Positions 13,560 through 29,400 of a DNA stretch of 64,000 nucleotides are shown here, in pieces. Under the pieces are notes generated by a model, which saw only the letters and a list, made by a program, of their open reading frames with translations, was not told the DNA's origin and ran no database searches. The translations under genes were made by a program, and so were the position numbers. The stretch is from Dipetalonema caudispina (lineage: Eukaryota; Nematoda; Chromadorea; Rhabditida; Onchocercidae): contig JABVXV010000015.1 of assembly GCA_013365325.1 (NCBI GenBank), positions 124,001 to 188,000 on the forward strand, written 5' to 3'. The stretch's first letter is position 1, and the number at the start of each line of letters is the position of its first letter.

Positions 13560-14558
13560 CTTTGTAAGCTATTTTGTACAGCAAAGTAGTAGAAGAGTCA
13601 AGAGAGCAAAATTCGTTGATCTATAAGCTGTTAGCTATTTTTTAAAACTGAAAAGATAGATTGATTTAATGAAAAAAAAAAATAACAATAAGTCAGCGAT
13701 TGAAAAAATTAATTGAATGAAAAAATTTCGAATTAAACAATTTATTCCGAATGTTAATTAGAAGTAAAAATCGCATGGAAGTCTGAGCATTTTGTTTATA
13801 AGAACTACAACAGTCCAATTACTTAAATTATTTCTTTTTCAGTTTAAAATAAAATAATTCCCTATTTATCCTAAAAGTGAAGGAAATTTACAAAAAAAAA
13901 AAAAAAAAAAAAAAAAACAAATAGAATTGAAATTGGCAATTGATTGATACGTTTCGCCTTTCGAAATCTTTTTCTGTATTGCGCTTTTCAACATACTTCT
14001 CTGAAGTAATTAAATATCTATTTTGTCACTTGATAATTGCAACCCAAAAATTGCTGATAAGAAGAAACTGTTTAGATGTTCCTGGTCAATATCAAAGTTC
14101 AATTTTGAAGGCAAAATTTTTTCTGATTTTAATTTGTTATTGCAAATTGTGTTTCAATTTAAATTGTTGCAAAGATTGATGAAAATAAATTAGGATTTTT
14201 GTATTCTTTACCAAATTGGTTATTGAAATATCCTAAATTCTAAAATTTAAAATTACATTGGCTGTTTACAAATTAGCAACGAACGAGGAATAGAACAATG
14301 CAAGAAGATCAGAAAAACCGAAAAATGGATTTGACTTTTCGGCATGAAACAAAAAGATCCCGTTGAGAAAAAAGTAATTGAAATGAGTGCAAAGTGTTAA
14401 CAGTAAAAAATAATCCCATTTCAATTATTCTCTAGAATGATGTTGAAAGGGATATGAAATATCCCATTTAAAAATTTTCCGATTTGCAAAAAAAAATTTA
14501 TTTTAACATTTCGGCATTTTCTGAACGGTATGCTCTTTGCTATTCTATGCTTAATTTG

Positions 14559-14590
<32 letters not shown>

Positions 14591-14981
14591 GCGAAAATTT
14601 GCCACTTCTTGGGTTTGAGGTCATTTATTTTTTCTTTTCAAAATGGAACTATTCAGGCTTACCTAATTTGAAACTTATAATTCTTCTCAGTAGTATATGA
14701 AAATGATCACAGTCTACAGACTAATTCTATGAAGCTCATAAAATATGTTAGAGTACTTATTTTAATTAATATTACTTTGATTTTTAAATTTATAAATTAA
14801 ATTTATTTTAAATCGGACTTTCGATAGAACGCCACACTTTCATGTCTTTAAAACGACAAAATTTCTAAATTTCAGCAAATAGTTTAATTTTTAAAACAAT
14901 AACACTCATCATATCACAACAAATTGTGTACAACTATCACACTGGAAGATCGTCAAAATTTCCGGGTGGAAAGAGAAAGAC
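13560..14981. other. Intergenic, upstream of F-box-like gene
   Basis: AT-rich, with an A tract near 13892-13917 and a T tract near 14562-14589. No supported exon. The ORFs here are low in complexity and lack splice borders. Confidence 0.5.
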
Positions 14982-16851
14982 ATGAATGATTACCAACAGA
15001 TAGGAACTACTTTTGCTTTCAATGAGAATTATGCTGAAAATCAACAAAAATTGAAGCGTAAGGATCGAAAGCGGAAACAATTTAATGAAACATCATCGGT
15101 TAGAGGATTAAAGTAATCGAATTGAATTTTTAAAAAAAAAAAAAAAAAAAACAATATAAATTTGGCTATTTAAGATTTCACCATGTAGGAAATCTTTCAA
15201 AATTACAAAATTTTCGCGAAAATTTTAAATTTATCACATTTTTTAAAATGTTTTCTTCAAGTTTAAATTATTTTCAATTCTACTTTTTTAAAAGTTTTTT
15301 CAACAATAATTAAATGTGAAAAATTCAAAATATTAGCTTCTTCCAATGAGATTTTTCAAAAGTACAATCGCTTAAGGAAATTTGTTAAAAAATATTTTTA
15401 AAAATGACTTCGAATTTTGAAAAAATTATTTTGCATTTAAGAGACCAAATCGAAATTCCAAAATTCGTGCACTCTCGGATAATGCAGAAGAAATGATTGC
15501 AATAAAACACAATGTATCATCACCCGTCTTGCAACAATTACCGATGGTTTTCTTATCACAAATTGCATCTAATTTAAATATCCGCGAACAAAAACATTTC
15601 GCCGATACTTGTAAAATTGCTAGATTGGTAAGGGATCAATCGATTTAGATGATTTGATTAGATGCTAGTTATGATCAATAGGAACTTTTTTTATTTCTAA
15701 CAAAATGCAAGACTCATTATACGGTTAACGTTTACCTAGACTCATATCATGTCTATGTGTTACAGGCTATGAAACTATACTGGGATACACGTACCGATCT
15801 TCATATCGGTACCCTAATGAAGCAAACTTTTTCATTTATCAGTGAGAAGAATCGATGTTCATTGCATGCCATACGTAGAGAAGTTAGCCTAACGTTACGT
15901 CTAATACCTAACTTTGCATTACGCAAACTTCATTTTCAACCTATTTGTTTATTACACTTACGAGATTTGCAAGAAATTGAATTTCTCACAAAAAAGTTTG
16001 TTTCCTTTCAATTTTATGAAATATATTTCAAAATTTCAAAATATTTCTTGAATTTCACAAAAAATAGAAAGAAAAAAAATTAAAAGCTAAAATTCTTCTC
16101 AACTCAAATATAGATTAAAGCCAAAATCGACAAAGAATAGGTTATCGTTTAATGTAATCTACCTTCTTTCTTTTCATGATGCAAATGTGAAAGGGAAAAG
16201 TATCAATCATCTAATTATTTTATTTAATTTATTTAATAATTAAGCTATAGTTAGAACATCATTTTGTTTTATTTTTTTCTTTTATTAGCATGAAATTCTC
16301 AAAAATAGACTTCCATACATTTTTTTATTAATTAATCCTTTGCAATTTTCAAATGAGATTTGTAGATTTTTAGATCAATGAGTAATATTTTAACATTTTT
16401 ATGCTAATTATAATAAAATTAAGATCTGCCAAACAAATTTACGGTGCAATAAAACATTTGGATTTACGTGGTTGTTTAGTGGAATACGATGAATTGCAAT
16501 ATTTCTCGAATGCATGCACTAAACTTTCATCAATTGCTCTTACACATGCTGCTGTATCATTACCAAATGAGCGATTCATAAATGATGATTATAAAAAGTA
16601 ATGAAATTATTGTAAAAATTCATTTAATGGTACATTAATTTATTAATTTCCATTTTATCATTCAGTAATTTAATTTCAGACGTAATAAATTGGAACAGAA
16701 TCCGTTTGGCAAAATTCGTGATTTCCTCCGTATATCATTTCCGAAATTTGAAGAAAAAGAAAAAAGTGGTGAGCTACCGATGGAACACATTGAATTGCTT
16801 GTTAAGCTACTCATGTTATTTCCAAATCTTGAAACTTTCTACATCGATTGA
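14982..16851 (+). CDS. F-box-like protein, 5 exons, 292 aa
   Basis: Exons 14982-15098, 15442-15627, 15766-15995, 16424-16597 and 16680-16851 join in phase to give 292 residues. After a charged, Lys/Arg-rich N-terminus (QKLKRKDRKRKQ) comes a segment starting at LQQLPMVFLSQIASNLNIRE that has the hydrophobic spacing of an F-box (LP..FL..I...L....). The rest includes KHLDLRGCLVEYDELQYF and LMLFPNLETFYID, which look like degenerate leucine-rich repeats. F-box proteins normally bind Skp1 to recruit substrates to an SCF ubiquitin ligase; that role is inferred from the motif only. The first donor (GTTAGA) is weaker than the others, but it is the only one keeping frame. A five-exon chain closing on TGA is good evidence that the gene is real. 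Confidence 0.78.
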
Positions 16852-17905
16852 CGGAAAATATCGTAGAAAAATGAAGGCAACGTACTATCCATACGCGATC
16901 TTTTTTGATAATTAATAAATATTAATTTGCAATTAATAAAATTACACTTATTTACATGCTGTTTGTATGCTTACCGACTAAATAATTACTCATATCATCG
17001 ATATCATTTCATATTTATCAATTCAGATTCTTTATCATATCTGAAAACTAATTAAACAACAACTATATGTTAAGAATGATATCCATTATTTTAAATTTAA
17101 TGATGCAAATTTTCTGACAATTTTTTTAAGTCGTATTAACTATAATCAGATCAATAAGTTGTCCTCATATTGCTAGCAATAATTCGTTGACCATTATTAT
17201 ATTGTTGATGATACAAAAATTATGAAAAGTACTGATGGATATTATGCATTATTGATGATCTTCAACTAAAAGAATGTTTCATCATATTTTGATAATTCGT
17301 TGAAAAGAATTTCGTAAATGATCAAAAAATATCATGTGTTTTATTTTAAAATTAATTCTCACTCCTCAATTTTCGACTAGTTTTTAGCTAATTTGATTAA
17401 TTTTAATTAATTTAAACAAATCACTGGTGCTTTGAAAAGTTGTTTTCAAGTGTTTACTAATTTATCAATTGAAAATTTCTTCTAAAAACATTCCAAGAGT
17501 TGAATTATTTAGTTGTTTTAAAAAAAAAAAGAGAAAGTGAGCACAATTTTTTTCGTCAAAACATAATTTAAATCATAATATTTTTGATAACAAAATATGT
17601 GTCGTAAGGTTTGTAAGTCAAATTATGTTGAGTGAGAATGAAACTATTTGATTACGATATCCAATAATTTTAAAGATTCAAGAAAACATTAAAATTGTTA
17701 CTTAAAGTATTAATGTAATTTGAATCTTTTTAAGTATTTCATTATCTATTTAAGAATAAAATATTCATGCTCATAATAATCACAGAGCCTAAGCTAAGAT
17801 CGAATGATATTACGCTAATTGCTATGCATGATATAATGTCCTGATAGTTTAGTTTTTCTATTATCAATTCCTATTTCTTCAACATTCCTTCTCTACAACA
17901 TAAAA

Positions 17906-17949
<44 letters not shown>

Positions 17950-18758
17950 TAATAATAATGATAATGATAATGATAATAATGATAATAATAATAGTAATAA
18001 TAATAACAATGAGTGTGACGAAGTTTTTTGCAATGATTCTTTGGCAAAACTGTTCACCAAAAATGCTGCTGAGGAAATATCAGAAAGATTTTTCTTGTTA
18101 TGATAAGATATTATGATAATGAGTCAAGAACTTACGTTGACAATGGGAGTTAATGATTGATGTTCTTGCTAAAAGTTTATGAACATTAGCAATCAGTTTT
18201 ACTGTCGTAGGAGGAAAATCTTTAGTTCAGTCTTTAGAAAAGATCAGTATGGAAAGCCAAAAAGAATTAAAATGATAAGGTTGCTTTTTTTTTTTCTCTT
18301 AAAAACTTTTTTCTTCGATCAATAATAATTCAGGATTCCAGTACACATTAAATGCGTTGAAAGAAAATTAGATAGAATTATTCATAAATTTGACATTAAT
18401 TTACTTTATTAAAATTCTAGCATATAATTATCCAATATTATGATCATGAAGAGTTGTCGTGAACGAAATTTTAGATTTAGATTTTTTTTTTTTTTTTTTT
18501 TTGAAGTTTTTGGGTGTTTTTTTTTGTTCAAACTTGGATGTTTTTTTCACATTCGTTATCTGAAAATGAAAATACAACACATTTTTTCATCATTTATAGG
18601 TAACAAAAACCAAAAAGCAACCAGTAAATTTTACTTTTGAATTTGATTAGGAAACCTACGAAATATTGGGAAAATTTTCAAAAATAATGTAAATTCCCTA
18701 AAAAACTTTCTAATTACAAATATGAAATGATTTGCATTTTATTGTTGCTATTGATCTA
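16852..18758. other. Intergenic between two plus-strand genes
   Basis: About 1.9 kb of AT-rich sequence with a long AAT microsatellite. A plus ORF at 18440-18640 is mostly Phe from a T tract and is not supported. Confidence 0.5.
17906..18011. repeat. (AAT)n microsatellite, about 105 bp
   Basis: Trinucleotide AAT array with interspersed GAT and AAC variants. It is pure at its left end and degenerate to the right. Confidence 0.9.
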
Positions 18759-19862
18759 ATGAAGACTGGTAAGTTTAAGTGCAAATCATTTTTAATAGAG
18801 AAAAACAGATTCTTGATGAATTCCAATTTTCTGCTTCAAAAGATCCAGTCATAATAAAAAATGAAAACAAAGAACGATTTCATTTCAAGGCGCTATTTGT
18901 TTCTTGCGATACTTCCAACGAAAATTCATTATTTACCCAAACTTACTATTCGAAATTATTGCCATATTATTTCCATTTTCAGCAACTACTAACTCAAAAT
19001 CACTGATTATTATTACTATTTCTTCATTACTGCTTACAACAGCATTATCAGTTGTTGATAACATAGCAAATGATGTGAGTATATTCCGAATATAATACAT
19101 GTTGAAGACCAACATATCCAATATCTTCATCGCATACCTTACCTTTTGTAGAACCTCATTCTGAAATTCAATAAATACCTGAATGGAAATCAACATGTCG
19201 AAATCCAGAAATTTTCATCTCCGCTAATTAGCTATCGAAAAATTTCGAATAGTTGTTTGAATGTAATCAAGCGAAAATTTAATTCTACATAACAAACCAT
19301 TTCTAGATAATCTCATAAATTTGTCGAATTTTAGCTTTTTAATTGATTGCAATGAGTTCCATTATCATTTTTTCCTTGTTAAATTTTTGACTTTAAATCA
19401 GATAAGGAATGATGATATTGTACCAATAAAAAGCTTAATAAATGAATCGAACTATAATCAATCGAAAGAATCATCCGCTTATTATTATTTCTATAAAATT
19501 ATGAAAGAATATTTCTTGCGATTGAAACGAACAATCTATGTGAGATTAAAAGGAGCTCAACCTGATACAATTGATGAAGCTCTTGAATTTCAATCTTGGA
19601 CATTGTAAATTTTTAGATACATTGCAAATCAGATCAAATCAAATTCTATTATTTACCGTTCTTTTTTTAGTAAAACATTCAATCTTTTTTTTTTTTTTTT
19701 TCACAAAGCTTTTTCAACTATAATTTCAGGTCCGTATTAGCTGTAATTATTATATCATCAGTATTCGTTTGCTGTTTCATACCACTACTCTTCTGTTTAG
19801 CATGCAAACTATTTGGATGTTGCACATGTACTGCATGCAGGACATGCTTTTCAACAGATTAG
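18759..19862 (+). CDS. Small membrane protein with Cys-rich C-terminal tail, 145 aa
   Basis: Exons 18759-18768, 18983-19074, 19402-19604 and 19730-19862 give 145 residues in phase. The first exon supplies only MKT plus one base, before a consensus donor (GTAAGT). Exon 2 gives a signal-peptide-like stretch (LIIITISSLLLTTALS). The middle is polar (ESSAYYYFYKIMKEYFLRLK). Exon 4 encodes a membrane span (SVLAVIIISSVFVCCFIPLL) followed by a dense cysteine tail (CKLFGCCTCTACRTC). The tail could be palmitoylated or bind metal; that is inference. Predicted topology: N-terminus outside, one C-terminal span, cytosolic Cys tail. I do not recognise the family. The 10-base first exon is the weakest part; the last two exons are well supported. 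Confidence 0.7.
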
Positions 19863-20804
19863 CAAATTACTATAACGAAGAAGGATTTTCATATTGCATT
19901 TCATCTTCTCTATTATTATAATATAATGTTCAACCAAAATGCAACAATTTGAAATCGATGATAAATGATAAGAAAGGAAAGAAAAAAAAAAGATATGATA
20001 CTGATATAAAATGAGATTTCATAGATTTATGATTACATTTATCTCTTTAGCAAATTGACCTGTAGTACATTTACTTCTTTGACGGAACTCTACTTTGCAA
20101 CACATCTGATGAATAAATAAGCAAGACAGAAATAGCCAAACGAATATTCTCCAAGTTACCTTCTATAAGCTATGCCACAAATCTGCTGTTATTTTGATAT
20201 GTATAATGAATCTTTGGGATGAATTTTATCCGTGCAATAAATTTCCGTCCATAAATTTATCTCTGAGCATGCTGCTCTCAGTAAACAAACATGAGTAAAC
20301 AAACCATAGGTGAGAATAATAATTCGTAAATTTAGCAGCGAAAATGAAATAAAATAGATTATGTAACTTTGCAATATGTTTTACATTTATACCTTCCGAA
20401 GAAAATCAATCACCACCAGTTATCTTCACAGCTTCACTTCTTTTTGAGCTTCAAGCGATGCTAATGCATTACATATGCAAAACATCTATCATTGATAAAA
20501 ATCTTTATTAATCTTAATAAAAATTCTAATGCATAGAAATTTTCACCGTTTCCAGCATCATTTACGGGAAACACCGTTTAAAGAAAATAATGTAATCGAG
20601 AAAGGGTCAAGATACATGAAAATAGTTCAGTAATTACAAACAGTTCAGAAAGAAGATGGGAGTTGTTGTTTTTTTTTTTAAAGGGAAATTTACAAAATAG
20701 AAATCCCGTCTAATACTATAGTGATGATAGCAAACAGAAACTTAAAAGTACAAATGAAAATTTTCGAAATGATCACCATAAATTTTTAATGCACAAGCAA
20801 TGTT
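19863..20804. other. Convergent intergenic region
   Basis: Lies between the 3' ends of the plus-strand membrane protein gene and the minus-strand Yop1-like gene. No exon or RNA gene seen. Confidence 0.5.
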
Positions 20805-23201
<2,397 letters not shown>

Positions 23202-23439
23202 TGCTGTAACAGAAGAACCATGATTTTAAAATCGTTCAAAAGAAAAAAACAAAATAAAACTCTGAGCATTTGTCGCAAAAAGAACGCCAAAGTAAATCTC
23301 AGCTAAAGTTATTTAAAGTGAAGTTTACTTGGAAATGTTTATGTCTATCAAATATTTTCATTTCCAGTATCTCTGAGAACAATATCTCTTCTAAACATTT
23401 GCATTTAAATATTACAAGCACAAATTCCTTATAAGAATT

Positions 23440-23604
23440 CAGTTGTTAACTGATTCTAAATCCTAGCTTGAGTTATGTGAAGTGATCAACTCTATCTATG
23501 ATTTTAAAAGTTCCTAATGAACTTATCTTTCATATTGCTTTATTATCTGTTTTCAAAAAACAAACGATGTCATAGCAAATAAATTTGCAATATTATGTTT
23601 CCCA
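23440..23604. repeat. Direct repeat copy 2 upstream of yop-1-like exon 1
   Basis: Second copy of the 22645-22810 element, about 240 bases upstream of the yop-1-like start codon. Exon 1 and the proximal promoter lie between the two copies. Confidence 0.9.
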
Positions 23605-24858
23605 TCTAATTAAACTAAAAGACAGAAATTAATAGTAGAAAAGAATAAAACCCGATCATGAAACAAATTTAAAATGCAATACTTACGACCCACTTCTAAA
23701 ATGACACAACCCTCGATAAATTCCACATATGCTTAGTATCACATGAAGACAATAACTGATAAATAAACGATGACTCGAATTATCTTAGAATTGATAAATA
23801 ATGTTAGTTCCAAAAATAAATTTTACGAAATTCTACTAGATAACACTACTTACTTATTGTTTACCATATACACAATCCGCATTATTTCGTCCCAATTAAT
23901 TAGAAATTCTCAGGTCGACAAGTTTCAAACTATATTTTTAAAGCATGAAATAATTTGAGAATATCTGCAAAAACGAATTATCATTCCTATGCAAGCTATC
24001 ATATCTTAGAATTAATGATCCGTTTAAATGCTAAACATCCCTTTCAAAAACATATCTCTTTGATAACAACAATGATTTATTTGTGAAATGCTTCTAAACT
24101 CGAGTAACTCATCTAATAGTTAGCATTTTCGGGAAAATTAAAGTTCTAATCATATCAATTTTCATAAATAATATTTATCGCTACTGCTTACATAGGTTAA
24201 TTATAAGGGTAAACTTCTAACAACTATAAATTTCTTCATCGAATATACTTCTCCTAAACAGTACAGTTTATAAATTACTCTGATCAATAACAATTCTGCA
24301 TTAAATATATGCAAAAAAAGACAGAACATTTCAAAATTTGAAAAGTCTCTTTTTCTCTCAAATTTATCAAATGTAATATGTAAAAAAGCAATTTCAACTA
24401 AAAATCTCACCACTATACAGTGCTACCTTTAATTAACAATGAACTTGTTGATAAATGAACCTCCTCAATCATTTTTCATATTACTGTTACTACCCATGAA
24501 ATCTTTCCTTTTTTAGTCTCCTATAAATTTCGAGTATCAAATATACTGTGAAAGAGAAAATCTTCATCATTAGAATGAAAATGTTACGATAATGAAGAAA
24601 ATGTGACCAGAGATCATCGAAAATGAAATTTTGATCGTTGTTTTTGATAATTAAATGATACCAAAAATCAAACAATAATTAACCCATCTATCCTTTGATA
24701 TCAACTAGTAGCATTTTAGCTTATTAAAAAAAGTAATAGGAAATGATATGATTGAGCAACAATTGACAGACAATAACAATCAATGACAACGACAACGAGA
24801 CCATAAGACATGAATATATCGGGAGACAAATGCATTTATGCATAGATGTGTATAAAAT

Positions 24859-24914
24859 ACATACACATACATGTACATACACATACACATACACATACAT
24901 ACACATACATACAC
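24859..24914. repeat. (CATA)/(CACATA)n microsatellite
   Basis: Alternating ACATAC / ACACAT units without coding context. Confidence 0.85.
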
Positions 24915-25062
24915 GACAATCATCCAAAATGCACATATAGTAGTAGCAGCAAGCTAGACAACATCGACTGATGAAAGATGACAACATCATTTTCCCAATC
25001 CTTCACTAAAATTATTTTCTATAATTTCAAAATAAACATATGGTGCATATATATATAAACAT

Positions 25063-25131
25063 CTATACATACATACATACACACACACACACACGCACAC
25101 ATACAGACAGACAGACAGACACACACGCACA
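25063..25131. repeat. Compound (CATA)n(CA)n(CAGA)n microsatellite
   Basis: Tandem CATA, then pure CA, then CAGA units, about 150 bases from the preceding array. Confidence 0.85.
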
Positions 25132-26409
25132 TTATTCAGCTGATGACGTTTAAATAGCAGTATGGAATTGAAATATCATCTATAAGTGGTAAAAGGTGTA
25201 AAATTTAGGAATTTTATCTCATAATTTTACGTAGGATTATACCTTTAAGGTTATAAATAACCTATATACAATAAATAGTACTCGGCTAAACTGAAATTAT
25301 TAAGAAATTTTGCTAATCATAGTTTCCTATAATATACTACGAAATGTAAGCCATTTCTTTTCCTCATTTCACAAAACAGAAAAATGAATGAAAAAAAAAA
25401 AAAAAAAAATACAAATGGAAGGTTTGACTTCTTCCTTTTAAATTGAGTAAATTTATTCTGAATATGGAAAAAAAATTTTTTTCAGATTTTAATTTTGGCG
25501 AAATATACATACATATATATATATATAATATATACATATGGGAAAAAATTGACTTTTGCATTGGCAAGTATATACATAACAATGAGATAAACATGCATTC
25601 ATATACATATTAAGCACCATCAAATGAGGAACTCATTTTGTACCACAATTTTCGAATAGAATATTCAGCCAGAGTTTAGCACTAAATCCGATTAAAGAGA
25701 TCCTAGTAACCGTATAAGGCATCTTAATAAGATCATGATTGAATTCTTATAATAAAGTAGTATAGGTGACTTTTGATTACTGGAGATTCTAATGAACTTA
25801 ACCAGTATGCAAATTACTTCCAAATATTGTGCTTTTGTCAAGTTAAATTTCATTTTAAGCTAAACAAAGATGAAAATATGGCATAATTTTACGATTTGAG
25901 ATCACTGCAGACATCTATCTATATGAGAAAATAGGACACATAAAAGTGGAAGCAAAAGCAATAGTGAATATGTCGGTTAAAAAAAGTTGTAGCTCGGTTA
26001 TCACAGTAACGCTAGCATACAAAAATATGATGCCTGAACGAAAGACTCAAATTTTGAGGTCGTTAATTCAATCTACAACATTCAAGTCGCTTACGTAACC
26101 ACGATCTATACTGCATATAGACGTGAATGCAAAACCACACATGAAAGATTAGAGAGAACAAAAAAAACGAGAAATATAACAGAGACGAATATTTCAATTT
26201 AGAATATCCGCTACTACGTAATATTATGTGTTGGTTTAGGGCTACTAACTGGTCTGGAAATTTGGTATCCCACTCGCTTTGTCATCTAGTAACAACTTCT
26301 ATTTGGTAACATAATATGAGAACTAATCAAAACATTTGATAAGAAAATGAAAAAAAAAAAAAAAAAAAAAAAACATAATAGAAAACTATACAATATTTCG
26401 AAATTCGCT

Positions 26410-29400
26410 CTAGCGGCACTCATTTGAATTAATTATGTCGATAAGGTCCTGCACATTTGGAGGTTTAAAGGTTTTAATGTGATCATTTCTTCGACATCTA
26501 TTTCCGTGAACGACAGCGGCATCGTGACCAGCACAAGTACGTTGTTGTTGCTGTTGTTGCATTCGTTGAGCACGAACAACACGTGCTTCTGCTTTCTGAA
26601 ATTGTGGTACATGATAAACTAAACGACATATGACACATTATAAAACAGCTGCTCCAAGAGGGAGAAGTGAGTAATTGAAATGTAAAATGGTATCAATGGA
26701 TATAGCAGTATTTTATCACATCCACTACCAAATTAACTACTATGAGATGACTGACGGAACAAACAATATACCAAATTAATGAACAATCTCGACAGTGTTT
26801 CACAAGACATATACAATAAAGCAAAATAAAAGTTTGAAATAGTAAAGTTTAAACCAACAATAAGTGAGTCCTGGAAAAGTCTGATAGCCTGGCTCAAGAT
26901 TTCAAGGATATTTTCCAAACTCAATTGCGGAGCACAGTAATATTCTTTCAAGCGATTCTCATTATGGCGTACTTTTTTGATGAATCGTGCCAATTGCCCG
27001 CATTTTGCTGTAGAGTCCTGCAAGGAAAAATAGATGTTATCAAAAAATTTCAGTCAACTTTTCCTAATCTTCATCAATTTCGTCTCATTAGTCTTGAGAA
27101 ATGATGGAAGAAGGAAGGAGAGGCTACAGTCATAGAGCTCGGATAAAATTTCAATATGAAATCTGCATACCATAATGACAGGAGAATAGTATGCATAAAG
27201 TTCATCATCGCCACATTCTTGCAAACTTTTTAACGACATCTCTAAAGAACGACGAAGTGATGCTTCTGATTTCTCCAAGTCGTCAATCGAATATTTTCTG
27301 AAAACTTATATTCCCTTTCTACAACTGGAAGAGAATAATGAAGAATTGTTTCAAACAGGATCAGATAAATTATCCCGAAAAACACCAGTCATAAATATTT
27401 GATATCTTCAGCGTAAAGTTTGTTCGCTTACTTGAAAAAACAGTCCCTATTTTTTCGTCCCTTTCTTGGTTTGCTTCCATATCGCTTTTCACATACAACA
27501 CATAATAACTTGAATCATTACTTCCAGAAAATATTTTACAAATGCTTAACAAAGTATTTGGAAAGTACTAACTTTGCAGGTTCCAAAAAATCCAGGACTT
27601 TCACAACAGCTCGCAAATTTTCATCAGCATATTCCGCTAAAACATCAACAAGCCGTGTGTTAGCTGCTGCACCACTTCCTTTTGTGTTCAGAGCAGACAA
27701 TAATGATGACAATGCAAAGCCAGAGGCATCGGCTGCGAAAGTTGACTGAAGTACTCAACTTTTTTCAACAAAATTTTAAACAAATTTATTTGTTGAAACT
27801 AGTCATTATTTTCTTCGTTCAGCTTTAAGATAAACAAAATTACACTTCAGTATTGACAGTAGAGACGGTTCGAGCTATTAGTAATTTGGTTGGCTGCTAG
27901 ATTAAAAAGGAGCGTTTTGATATGCGGGGGTTGTGAGGGAGGTTAGGGATATGGATATTAGGTACTAACTAACCAAACAATTTAGAACTAACTAACACTT
28001 ACATATCACCTAACCAAAAACTGAAAACAGGTAGTGTTTCAAATATAACCTAATTTTATATGACGGGAAAATTGTGAGTGAAACGAATATGTAAAGTACA
28101 AGGAGTGAGATCGAAGCATAGATATCATAGAAACAGAGGATTCAGCAAAATATATATGGCATTGAAGTGAATAATGAGGAAGGGATGCTGTTCTTGAATG
28201 TATAAAATGATAATCTATGACTACAAAGAGTAGAAATACCGTTTATTTTTCATTCTATTTTTCTTTCTTCCTTGAGTTATAACTTAATTGTAAAGGAATA
28301 GAACAAACTTGATTCAGAAAATTTCCATATTGCAAGCAACGGTGAAATAAGATGTTGATAGAAGCAGAATTGTAAAGTTCACCGGTTGTGGTCAGAAGCA
28401 GACGGGTGTAATCAAGCTGTCGTGTAAGCTATAAATTCGAGGAATTTTTTCAAAAAAGATCCGTTAACTTAATTTCAAATTGGACCTTAATTACGAATTT
28501 ACCATGCAATTACAATGATTTCACTTATTCTATGGTTAGACTAATATCAAGAAATAAACTCACATCGCTCACAATATTGTCAGCAAGAACTTTTAGTTCG
28601 ATATGTAACTTCAACAATGGCTTCCGTGCAATTAGAAAGCAAAATAATTCGGCATCTTTCAGATTATCGGAGGTTTCCATTTTTGCAAAATGTGCGAGCT
28701 GCAAAACAATTTGGTCCAATGACCTTCATCAGTTGATGCGAATACAGAAGCGTGCTACATAGAGTAGTGCAATGGAATATGAAATGTTTTCATTATTCAA
28801 CATCAAACAGTAGCCAATGCACTCAGTGATACTTCAACATAACTTCCAAATGGCAAGTTTTTCTGCCTTACATAACCATCAATGTCAGCGGTTCTTTTGA
28901 AATACACTTTTTAAATCATTTCTTTTCTTTAGCCCAGCGCTATTGATAACTGTTAAATATTACTTTGACTTCCTGCCATAGGTCTCTAGTCTCAGTTTAT
29001 GCAACCGACAACTAATAAAAAACAGTTCTCCCAATCTTCTCAAGAAAAACGACTTGTATCATAGCTAAGACAGATCTATTTCTTTTTTCAGAATGGAAAA
29101 AAAAAAAAACATTTATATCACCATTACGACATGCATTGTATCGGAAGAAATTCAAATTCATGAGAAAAAAGTAACCTCGTCGGGTGATGGAAAATGTTTT
29201 AAAAGAGAAGCTAAATAGTCGAGTGAAAGGTCATTAATTGCAAGCGATTCCATTTTTTGTACCAATTGTTCCAGTGCAAGTGGACGAAATCTGAAAGACA
29301 GACATGTGAAGATTTAAATGAAAATGAATATAATGATAAAAAGATTAAATGCTTCTACTTCTGCATCCTGTTCCAAATTCTTCTCATTTCCGAAACTTCG

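Larger units (their letters stand above)
23605..26409. other. Intergenic, between formin 3' end and yop-1-like 5' end
   Basis: 2.8 kb of AT-rich sequence with microsatellites (24859-25131), AT-repeats near 25505-25535, and A tracts at 25388-25409 and 26350-26373. No supported exon on either strand. Confidence 0.55.

Noticed and set aside
26859..27297. RUN-domain interpretation of the helical C-terminal exons
   Set aside because: The complete gene model shows FH1 and FH2 motifs, including GNFLN, so these helices are the end of FH2.
27420..27749. 109-codon plus-strand ORF
   Set aside because: Antisense shadow of the FH2 exon at 27573-27745, whose minus-strand translation matches formins.
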